Source: Flavobacterium humidisoli
Lineage (GTDB): Bacteria; Bacteroidota; Bacteroidia; Flavobacteriales; Flavobacteriaceae
Reading direction: 5' to 3'
NCBI RefSeq assembly: GCF_023272795.1
Contig: NZ_CP096829.1
Coordinates: forward strand, 1,736,001-1,800,000
DNA: 64,000 bases
Part shown: positions 17,217 through 24,592 of the stretch, piece after piece
Position numbering within the stretch: position 1 is the first letter of the stretch
Layout: each line of letters opens with the position of its first letter
Program-made: the position numbers and the translations under genes
The notes under the pieces: model-generated
Database searches by the model: none
What the model was told of the DNA's origin: nothing
What the model saw: only the letters and a program-made list of their open reading frames with translations

Positions 17217-17610
17217 ATTGTAATTGATCTGTTAACGATTTAAAATTCGAAACCTTATACGTTTTTCCATCTCCAGTTTCTTGAACCACTTTTGTTAAAG
17301 ATTCTGAGTTTTGGATTGTTTTGTCAAAACTTACTGTTGCTGTTTTTTTGTCAAAATCAACTGTTGCTTTATCAACTCCATCAAGATTAGCTAATTCTTC
17401 TTCAATAGTTTTTGCGCATCCCATAGCACAAGTCATTCCGTCAATTGTGAAGCTTGCTGTTTGAAGATTTTCAGCTGCAATAGGTTTGTGTTCTTTTGGA
17501 GTACTTTTTTCTGCATTTACAACTTGAAGGCTTTTGTCTTCTGCTTTTTTACAGCTAACGAATGCTAAACCAGCAATTGCTGCAGCAAATAAGATTTTTG
17601 AAATTTTCAT
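17215..17610 (-). CDS. Heavy-metal-associated (HMA) domain lipoprotein
   Basis: 131 residues. Lipoprotein signal with Cys20 (FVSC), a charged linker, then an HMA fold (about residues 52-120) with IDGMTCAMGCAKTIE and a TVDFDKKTATVSFD strand pair. It probably carries or senses a soft metal such as copper in the periplasm. Odd: the motif is Cys61-Ala-Met-Gly-Cys65, CxxxC, one residue longer than the usual CxxC of copper chaperones. I have seen this GMTCAMGC form in other Bacteroidota, so it is a subfamily trait rather than an error. Converges with gldD across the terminator. Confidence 0.85.
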   Translation of the reverse strand: MKISKILFAAAIAGLAFVSCKKAEDKSLQVVNAEKSTPKEHKPIAAENLQTASFTIDGMTCAMGCAKTIEEELANLDGVDKATVDFDKKTATVSFDKTIQNSESLTKVVQETGDGKTYKVSNFKSLTDQLQ

Positions 17611-17710
17611 TATATATAAATTTAAAATTGCGATTTCTTTCTTGCAAAATTAATAAAAAGTGAGAGGTAGGTTCGTAAAATAATTACAAATTTGCAGTAA
17701 AATACAATTT

Positions 17711-18577
17711 ATGGAAACAAAACAGTTAAAGTGGATTTACTTGACTATTCTTTCTCTTATCTGGGGAAGCTCTTTTATTCTGATAAAAAAAGGATTGGTT
17801 GGTTTAACTGCTGTTCAAGTAGGATCGTTCCGAATTATTTTTGCTGCTTTGTTTTTATTGATTGTAGGTTTTAATAGTCTGAAAAAGATTTCGCGCCGAC
17901 AATGGAAATTTGTTGCTATAACTTCACTTTTCGGGACTTTTATGCCGGCTTATCTTTTTGCTATTGCAGAAACTCAAGTTAATAGTTCGATAGTTGCGAT
18001 TTTAAATTCGCTAACGCCATTAAATACTTTGATTTTGGGAATTATAGCATTTGGGATTCAGTTTCAAAAACGACAGGTTTTAGGTGTTTTTGTCGGACTT
18101 GTAGGCTGTCTGCTTTTGGTTTTAAGTGGAGACTCAGCAAGCGGAACTCAAAATTACCTTTATGTTTTATTGGTAGTTATTGCAACACTTAGTTATGCGA
18201 TCAACGTAAACCTGATTAAAAAATATCTTCATGATTTAAATTCTGTAAGTATCACAACAGGAAATTTTGCGGTTTTGCTTTTGCCTGCATTAATAATTTT
18301 AAGTACAACAGATATAAGTCAGAAAATACATTTTGCAGAAACGCAGCATTCTATACTTTTTATAGTCATTTTAGGTGTTCTTGGAACAGGAATCGCAAAC
18401 ATTCTTTTCTTTAAACTAATTCAGATGTCATCGCCAGTTTTTGCAACCTCTGTCACATATTTAATTCCGATAGTTGCTTTTTTCTGGGGATTGTTAGATA
18501 ACGAATTCCTGACGCCAATTCAATCTGTGGGTGCTTTTATAATTTTGATAGGAGTTTATTTGTCGGCTAAAAAGTGA
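17711..18577 (+). CDS. EamA family (DMT) transporter
   Basis: 288 residues with about ten hydrophobic segments arranged as two EamA halves (about 8-138 and 148-286). The first helix carries the family signature LIWGSSFILIKKGL, and the second half ends IQSVGAFIILIGVYLSAKK. Members export amino acids and other metabolites; the substrate cannot be told from sequence. Divergent from the HMA lipoprotein gene. Confidence 0.88.
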   Translation: METKQLKWIYLTILSLIWGSSFILIKKGLVGLTAVQVGSFRIIFAALFLLIVGFNSLKKISRRQWKFVAITSLFGTFMPAYLFAIAETQVNSSIVAILNSLTPLNTLILGIIAFGIQFQKRQVLGVFVGLVGCLLLVLSGDSASGTQNYLYVLLVVIATLSYAINVNLIKKYLHDLNSVSITTGNFAVLLLPALIILSTTDISQKIHFAETQHSILFIVILGVLGTGIANILFFKLIQMSSPVFATSVTYLIPIVAFFWGLLDNEFLTPIQSVGAFIILIGVYLSAKK

Positions 18578-18620
18578 TTTTGAGTTATGGTTAAGGGTTT
18601 CGACTTCCTTAAAATAAAAA

Positions 18621-18651
18621 GCTTTGTCAAAGTTTTAAACTTTGACAAAGC
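18621..18651 (-). terminator. 31-bp perfect palindrome, terminator of the M16 genes
   Basis: GCTTTGTCAAAGTTT (18621-18635) pairs with AAACTTTGACAAAGC (18637-18651). On the minus strand the hairpin runs into TTTTTATTTT, so it ends the M16 transcript; it also lies behind the EamA gene. A second hairpin with the core TTGTCAAAG/CTTTGACAA occurs at 24511-24541. Confidence 0.8.
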
Positions 18652-18694
18652 CATTAAAAATCTTAGGATCTTAGTAACTTAGAACCTTAGTATC

Positions 18695-20743
18695 TTAAAG
18701 AAAATCTTTCTCAGAAACCCCTTCGTTAATCTTAATATCAGACATTTTAATATCCAATTCAAAGCCAACATTCTGAATTAAGTTAAAAGGAACTTTAACA
18801 CCTTTTACTTCTCTATAATCATTGAAATTAGTGATTTGTTCAACTGATTTTCCGCCTTGTTCGCGAACTTTAGATTCGGCTGTTTTTAATCCAGATTTAA
18901 CGTCGTAATAATACTTTGTTTTGCCGTCTTTAATTACGTAAGCATCATTCCCATTAATTGGTTCAATTCCTTCTACTTTAAGGTCCGTTCTTTTTACAAG
19001 CTGTAATTCTTCAAACGGAGCTGCATTAGCTTTCATTTCGGCTAAATCTTCACCTTCAAGGTTTTTTCTCTGGCCTTGCTGTTCAACGTAAGCGCCTTTT
19101 TCGTTAACTACCTGTTTCATTAAATTCATAGTTCCCATAGAAAGCGAAACCATCATTTTTCCTTTCGAATCTAATTTAGAGGTAAAAGTTAATGGGTTAG
19201 GAGCCTGCGGAACCGTTGTTGTGCCATTCATGTATAATGTTTTTACTGCAGTAACGGCTTTTTCTCCGCCAATTGCATTAATGTAGTTTTCAAAAACCGT
19301 CTTTGCGCTAATATCTTTAGGCGCCTCTTTTTTTGTAGCAGGTTTTTCAACTGGATTTCCGTATTTGTCGAAATAATGAATCGGAATTTGTAATTTTTCT
19401 AAACCAGAGATCACATCAGATCCTTTACCAACAATTACGATACGCATATTATCTAACAAGAAGTACTTGTTGGCAACACGATAAATATCATCGGCAGTAA
19501 CATTATTAATGGTTTGAATGTATTTTTCGTAGAAATCAGCAGGAAGTTTTTCTGTTTCAATGTTCAAAGCATAACGCGCAACAGCTTGTGGTTTTTCGAC
19601 TTGCATTACAAATCTTCCAATATAACCCGCTTTTACATTTCTTAAAACTTCTGGATCTACTCTTTCTGTTCTGATTCGTTTGATTTCTTTAACAAATTGA
19701 ACAACAGCGCTATCGGTTACTGTATTTCTAACAGCAGATGAAGCCTTAAATTTAGTAACATATTTCCCGCTTCCAATACTAGAACTTGCTCCATAAGTCC
19801 AAGCATGCTGTTCGCGTAAATTCATGTTTAAGTAGCTATTGAAATCGCCTCCAAGAATTTGATTGGCAATAACAGCAGGGAAAAAATCTGGATCGTTCAT
19901 TCTTAAATTTACAGTATTTACTAATGAAATTTCAGATTGAACCGCATTTGGAACATCAACAAAATCGATTTGTAAGCTCGAAACATTTACTGGAGTTGGG
20001 TAAGTGTTTTTTGGTGCAGCCTGCTTTTTCCACCCGCTGAATAATTTCTCAACAGCAGTTTTTGCTTCTTTAAATTTGACGTCTCCAATAATAACTAAAT
20101 AAGCATTTTCTGGAACAAAATAAGTATTGTAATTGTTTTGAACATCTGCAAGAGTTACATTTTTCACAGTCTCTTCAGAAAGGTATTCTCCTACCGGATG
20201 ATTTTTTCCAAAAGCCAAAACGTCAACCACTCGGTTTGAAATGGCAGGAACACTTTTTTCGTCGGCTTTAAGGCCTTCCAAAAGTTTTGCTTTTTCTTTA
20301 TCAAATTCAGTTTGAGTGAAATTGGGTTGTAAAGCACCTTCTGCTAAAAGCTCTAAAACGCGGCCAGAATACTTTGACAACGAACTTGCATAAGCACCTT
20401 GAGAAGTAAAATTGATATTAGCTCCATAAAAATCAATTTCTTCGTTAAAAGCTTCTTTGGTTGTTTTTTTAGTTCCGTTTCCAATTAAGCTGCTGGTCAA
20501 TTCGTCAACCCCTTTTTTGTTGCCTTCAGTAAACGGAGCATTATCTAAAGTAAGTGTATAGCTCACTCTAGGCAATTTGTGGTTTTCAACAACTAAAACT
20601 TTCATTCCGTTTGCTAAAACAAAGGTCTGCGGTTTTTTGATGTTGACTACTGGGGCATTTCCTGGTTTGGGTTGTGGACGATCTTGTGCTTGCATAATTC
20701 CAGTTAGGAAAATAAGGATTAAAAAAGGATATATTTTTTTCAT
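18695..20743 (-). CDS. M16 peptidase-like protein without zinc motif, with C-terminal extra domain
   Basis: 682 residues with a signal peptide (cleavage near MQAQ). Two M16 repeats cover about residues 30-460. Where the HxxEH zinc motif should be the sequence reads GVDELTSSLIGNGT, so it cannot bind zinc; conserved partner-half features remain (VEKPQAVARYA, YKVTKF-like region). A further domain of about 200 residues (485-682: YINAIGGEKAV, DAYVIKDGKTKYYYDVKSG, VKVPFNLIQNVG) resembles LolA/LppX-like lipid or peptide carriers. With the active M16 protein encoded 12 bases upstream it probably forms a two-subunit periplasmic protease. Confidence 0.88.
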   Translation of the reverse strand: MKKIYPFLILIFLTGIMQAQDRPQPKPGNAPVVNIKKPQTFVLANGMKVLVVENHKLPRVSYTLTLDNAPFTEGNKKGVDELTSSLIGNGTKKTTKEAFNEEIDFYGANINFTSQGAYASSLSKYSGRVLELLAEGALQPNFTQTEFDKEKAKLLEGLKADEKSVPAISNRVVDVLAFGKNHPVGEYLSEETVKNVTLADVQNNYNTYFVPENAYLVIIGDVKFKEAKTAVEKLFSGWKKQAAPKNTYPTPVNVSSLQIDFVDVPNAVQSEISLVNTVNLRMNDPDFFPAVIANQILGGDFNSYLNMNLREQHAWTYGASSSIGSGKYVTKFKASSAVRNTVTDSAVVQFVKEIKRIRTERVDPEVLRNVKAGYIGRFVMQVEKPQAVARYALNIETEKLPADFYEKYIQTINNVTADDIYRVANKYFLLDNMRIVIVGKGSDVISGLEKLQIPIHYFDKYGNPVEKPATKKEAPKDISAKTVFENYINAIGGEKAVTAVKTLYMNGTTTVPQAPNPLTFTSKLDSKGKMMVSLSMGTMNLMKQVVNEKGAYVEQQGQRKNLEGEDLAEMKANAAPFEELQLVKRTDLKVEGIEPINGNDAYVIKDGKTKYYYDVKSGLKTAESKVREQGGKSVEQITNFNDYREVKGVKVPFNLIQNVGFELDIKMSDIKINEGVSEKDFL

Positions 20744-20755
20744 GATTCGATATTC

Positions 20756-22078
20756 TTAGTTTTGAGATTTGGCTGTAGGAACATAATCTAAAATCAAGCG
20801 CTGATTTGGATTTAAGTATTTCTTGGCAACTTCTCTAATTTCTTCTCTCGTGATAGAATGGTAAATGTCGATTTCAGTGTTGATTAAATTAACGTCGCCA
20901 TAAAGAAGATAATAAGACGCCAGATTTTCTGCAATTCCTTCTACGCTTGCATTGGCATTTACATAATTGTTATCGAATTTATTCTGTAATTTTTCATAAT
21001 CTTTTTCAGAAATAAGATCGGTTTGGATTTTTACAATCTCTTCATCCATTTCCTTTAGAATGTCATTAATTGTGTACGGAGCCATTGGAAGTCCGTAAAG
21101 AATATACATTCCGTAATCTTCTTGGCTGAATCCTACTGCGCCAATCTGCAGCGCCATTTTCTTGTCGTCAACTATTTTTTTGTAGAGTTTAGAGCTTTTT
21201 CCATCACTTAAATAAGAGGAAATCAAATCTAAAACTCTTGCATCTCTAGTTTTCATTGATGGCGTTCTATACGAAGCAACAATCATTGGAATCTGTATGT
21301 TTGGATCTTCGTAAGTTGCTTTAATTGGCTGCGTAATCGGATCTTCAATATAGGTCTGTTTCTTAACTTCTTCGCCTTTTGGAATTGGTCCAAAATATTT
21401 TTGAATCCACTCTTTTGTTTTTGTTTTTTCAAAATCTCCAGCAACAACCAAAACGGCATTATTTGGGGTATAGAATTTTTTATTAAAAGCTTGGAATTCT
21501 TCTAATGTAGCTGCATCCAAATCTTTCATAGAACCAATAGTGGTCCATCTATAAGGATGTTTTTTAAACATATTCTTTTTAACCTCAGGAAGAATATTTC
21601 CGTACGGCTGATTGTCGTAACGCATTCTTTTTTCTTCTTTTACGACTTCATTCTGCGTGTCAACTCCAATCTTATTAATAATTGGATGCATTAATCTTTC
21701 AGATTCCATCCATAAGCCAAGTTCTAAACTATTCGAAGGAAAAACTTCATAATAATAAGTTCGGTCATCAGATGTGTTGGCATTGTTTACACCTCCATTT
21801 GCAGTAACAATTTTCATCCATTCCCCACGTTTTATATTTTGGGTTCCCTCAAATAATAGATGTTCAAAAAAGTGAGCAAATCCAGTTCTATCAGGACGTT
21901 CGTCTTTTGATCCAACATGATACATTACCGAAGTGATAACGACAGGAGCAGAAGGGTCATTGTGTAAAATGACATGTAGGCCATTGTCTAAGTCGTATTC
22001 TTCGAAAGCTACTTTTTGGGCATGAGCCACTCCGCCAAGCATTAATGCAGCACTTAACATCATTACTGATTTTTTCAT
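20756..22078 (-). CDS. M16 family zinc peptidase (active subunit)
   Basis: 440 residues, signal peptide (cleavage near AHAQ). The inverted zinc motif His69-Phe-Phe-Glu72-His73 is followed by the third ligand Glu149, 76 residues after His73, as in the family. It should degrade short peptides in the periplasm. It is the first gene of a two-gene operon with the inactive M16 subunit. A TATTTTTG element on the minus strand lies about 65-75 bases upstream, but no -33 TTG accompanies it. Confidence 0.9.
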   Translation of the reverse strand: MKKSVMMLSAALMLGGVAHAQKVAFEEYDLDNGLHVILHNDPSAPVVITSVMYHVGSKDERPDRTGFAHFFEHLLFEGTQNIKRGEWMKIVTANGGVNNANTSDDRTYYYEVFPSNSLELGLWMESERLMHPIINKIGVDTQNEVVKEEKRMRYDNQPYGNILPEVKKNMFKKHPYRWTTIGSMKDLDAATLEEFQAFNKKFYTPNNAVLVVAGDFEKTKTKEWIQKYFGPIPKGEEVKKQTYIEDPITQPIKATYEDPNIQIPMIVASYRTPSMKTRDARVLDLISSYLSDGKSSKLYKKIVDDKKMALQIGAVGFSQEDYGMYILYGLPMAPYTINDILKEMDEEIVKIQTDLISEKDYEKLQNKFDNNYVNANASVEGIAENLASYYLLYGDVNLINTEIDIYHSITREEIREVAKKYLNPNQRLILDYVPTAKSQN

Positions 22079-22292
22079 AAAGATTAATAATTTTAAAATA
22101 TCAACATATAGTAGGTAGACAAGAGTTGATTTTGGTTACACCAAAAATAGTTTTTTTTAATTACGTATCGTAGATTTGTTTTTAAATAAATACGATTTTA
22201 ACAATCTTTTACTTTAAATTAATTTTGTTTTATGTGCAGAACTACTTGAAAAACAAGGTTTTTTTGGGTAAAAATATTTTTGCTTCTATAGG

Positions 22293-22322
22293 TTGCATAG
22301 TAAATTATTAGTTGTATATTTG
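22293..22322 (+). promoter_or_regulatory. Promoter of rplU-rpmA
   Basis: TTG (22293-22295), 19 bases, TATATTTG (22315-22322): a textbook Bacteroidota promoter. It predicts a leader of about 24 bases before rplU, which leaves no room for a structured autoregulatory leader. Confidence 0.85.
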
Positions 22323-22352
22323 CAACCTTAAAATTCAATAAATCAATTTGAT

Positions 22353-22790
22353 ATGTATGCAATCGTAGAGATAGCAGGGCAACAATTTAAAGTAAGCAAA
22401 GACTTAAAGGTTTATGTTCACCGTTTGGCTAATGAAGAAGGTTCAAAAGTTTCTTTTGACAAAGTTCTTTTATTAGATGATAATGGAAATGTAACTTTAG
22501 GCGCCCCAGCTATAGAAGGTGCTTCAGTAGAAGCTAAAGTGTTACAACACTTAAAAGGTGATAAAGTTATCGTTTTCAAAAAGAAAAGAAGAAAAGGATA
22601 CAAAAAAAGAAATGGTCACAGACAATATCTTACACAAATTGTAATTGAAGGTATTACTGCAGCAGGAGGAACTAAAAAAGCAGCGGCTAAAAAAGCGGTT
22701 GTAGCAGAAGAAGCAGCTACTGAAGAAGTAGAAGCTCCAAAAGCTAAAAAAGCAGCTCCAAAAGCTAAAAAAGAAGCTACTAAAGAATAA
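22353..22790 (+). CDS. rplU: 50S ribosomal protein bL21
   Basis: 145 residues. The first 103 residues are a full bL21 (MYAIVEIAGQQFKV, KRRKGYKKRNGHRQYLT). The last 40 residues are an Ala/Lys/Glu extension (KKAAAKKA, EEAATEEVE, KAKKAAPKAKKEATKE) absent from the E. coli protein. Binds 23S rRNA near uL20. Transcribed with rpmA, 24 bases downstream, the usual order. Confidence 0.96.
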   Translation: MYAIVEIAGQQFKVSKDLKVYVHRLANEEGSKVSFDKVLLLDDNGNVTLGAPAIEGASVEAKVLQHLKGDKVIVFKKKRRKGYKKRNGHRQYLTQIVIEGITAAGGTKKAAAKKAVVAEEAATEEVEAPKAKKAAPKAKKEATKE

Positions 22791-22814
22791 TAACAATATT
22801 TAAACTCATACGTC

Positions 22815-23075
22815 ATGGCTCACAAGAAAGGTGTCGGTAGTTCGAAGAATGGTAGAGAATCAGAATCAAAACGTCTAGGCGTTAAGATTTATGGTGGACA
22901 AGCTGCTATTGCTGGGAACATCATCGTTAGACAAAGAGGTTCAAAACACAATCCAGGTGAAAATGTTTACATTAGTAAAGATCACACTCTTCACGCAAGA
23001 GTTGCTGGAGTTGTTAAGTTCCAAAAGAAAAGAGATAACAAATCTTATGTATCTATTATTCCTTTCGAGGCTTAA
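22815..23075 (+). CDS. rpmA: 50S ribosomal protein bL27
   Basis: 86 residues. Starts [20 protein letters not shown] directly, so it needs no N-terminal processing peptide as found in Firmicutes. The N-terminal tail reaches the peptidyl-transferase centre. The motif GAQ-like region reads [19 protein letters not shown]. Second gene of the rplU operon, followed by a strong terminator. Confidence 0.96.
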
Positions 23076-23097
23076 TAATCATAGATTACTTTTTATA

Positions 23098-23129
23098 AAA
23101 AACCCGTTCAGAAATGATCGGGTTTTTTT
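23098..23129 (+). terminator. Terminator of rplU-rpmA
   Basis: AAAAACCCG (23098-23106) and CGGGTTTTT (23119-23127), 12-base loop, seven T. Lies 22 bases after the rpmA stop. Confidence 0.9.
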
Positions 23130-23196
23130 ATTTCTATGACTTTTTTAGAAAGACTTTAAGGCTTACATTTGTTTAGCCTCTTTAAATAAAAAAAGT

Positions 23197-24492
23197 TTGA
23201 AAAAGATTCTATTATTGTTTTTGTTGTGCTGTCTTGGTACTTATGCAAATGCTTATTCGGAAAATATCGTAAGTCATTTAAGTTCTTTAAATGAAAAACA
23301 AAAAAAGACTTTATATGAATTGGAAGTTCTAAAAAGGAACGGCTGTAAAACAGATCAATTTTGGGAGGAAAACAAAAATTTGTTTTCAGGGTTTGATTCT
23401 AAAACGAGAGATGAATTAGCACAGCAGATTTTTGAAAATTCCAAAGTAATCTACGAACCTCAAAAAAACTCGAGAGTTCAAATTTGGATGCAGACTCAAT
23501 TGTTCACGAACTGGATGTTTTATTTGTCGGCATTTATAGCTATCTGTGCGGTTATTGCACTCTTTAAAAAATATTGGAGTTTATGGATTGGATTTCTTCT
23601 TAAACATTTAGAACCCGTTGTAAGATATTTATTTTCTCCTTTATTGCTGACTTTTGAATTGCTGGCAGTTGGAGTCGCTTGTGTAATTTATGCCGTTTCT
23701 GTTGAGGATTTTGTAGTGCGAACAGTAATTATTCATCTAGGATTATTTTTATTATGGAGTCAGTCAACTGCTTTGTTTACTAAAGAATATTGGGTTAAAA
23801 AATACGTTTTTGAGATCGGAAGTAATTTCTGGGGAAAAGATCCGTGGGAAACCATAAAAACAATATGTCTGCCAGCTGTTTTGGTTGCATTAGCTATTTG
23901 GTATGTATTGTATAAAGTTCCTTCAGATGTTTTTTACAACTACGAAATTGTAGTTTCGGGAATTGCTGCAATTTATGCTTTACCGTTTTGGCGTACATTG
24001 GAAAAATTTATATATCCAATCTTATTTCCTTTTAAGAATGAAGGATATAGAGACAGAAGTATCAATTCTCTAGGCGCATGTACTGTTGTAGCGGTTGTTT
24101 TGACTCTTGTTCTTATTTTGCAATGGAATGCTATTTTTTACAATGTTATTGCGGCATTTATAAGTTTGGAGATTTGTTCATTTTTAATACTGTCATTGAA
24201 AATGAATCATAAGTACAGTTTTGGAAATTATTATTTTATACAATTTGTAACGTTCCTTTTTCTTAGTGCAGTTTTTCTATACGGTTTTTATTTTGGTTTA
24301 AACGAAGTTATCTGGTTTGTAATTACAGGATCAACCTTATTTATAATAATAAAGTATATGGAAGTTTTTTCTTTTTTCTCCAATTGGAAAAGAGGAAAAG
24401 GTTGGGCTTGGAAATTATTGGGACTTGCAGCTGTGTTTTGGCTTTTAGGAAAGGGAATTTTATTTCTTTCAAAACAAATATTTACAGTCTAA
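23197..24492 (+). CDS. Multi-pass membrane protein, unknown
   Basis: 431 residues from a TTG start (MKKILLLFLLCCLGTYANA), which gives a clean signal peptide. A short periplasmic part with LNEKQKKTLYELEVLKRNGC (residues 31-105) is followed by about nine hydrophobic segments (109-430). I do not recognise the family; the layout of a soluble N-terminal part plus a polytopic C-terminal part recalls small mechanosensitive-channel proteins, but no channel signature is seen. It stands alone between two terminators. Confidence 0.65.
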   Translation: MKKILLLFLLCCLGTYANAYSENIVSHLSSLNEKQKKTLYELEVLKRNGCKTDQFWEENKNLFSGFDSKTRDELAQQIFENSKVIYEPQKNSRVQIWMQTQLFTNWMFYLSAFIAICAVIALFKKYWSLWIGFLLKHLEPVVRYLFSPLLLTFELLAVGVACVIYAVSVEDFVVRTVIIHLGLFLLWSQSTALFTKEYWVKKYVFEIGSNFWGKDPWETIKTICLPAVLVALAIWYVLYKVPSDVFYNYEIVVSGIAAIYALPFWRTLEKFIYPILFPFKNEGYRDRSINSLGACTVVAVVLTLVLILQWNAIFYNVIAAFISLEICSFLILSLKMNHKYSFGNYYFIQFVTFLFLSAVFLYGFYFGLNEVIWFVITGSTLFIIIKYMEVFSFFSNWKRGKGWAWKLLGLAAVFWLLGKGILFLSKQIFTV

Positions 24493-24510
24493 TTATCTGG
24501 AAAAGAAAAA

Positions 24511-24541
24511 CCGTTGTCAAAGCTTTGAACTTTGACAACGG
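24511..24541 (-). terminator. Hairpin terminator between convergent genes
   Basis: CCGTTGTCAAAG (24511-24522) pairs perfectly with CTTTGACAACGG (24530-24541). The minus strand runs into TTTTTCTTTT, so it fits best as the terminator of the AsmA-like gene, while also lying 18 bases after the membrane-protein stop. Shares its core with 18621-18651. Confidence 0.75.
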
Positions 24542-24592
24542 TCTATAATAAAAAATGGAATTTGGAATTTTATTTATTGGAATTTAAAACAG

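Noticed and set aside
22551..22816. Minus-strand frames opposite rplU
   Set aside because: They are the complement of the Lys/Ala-rich bL21 tail.
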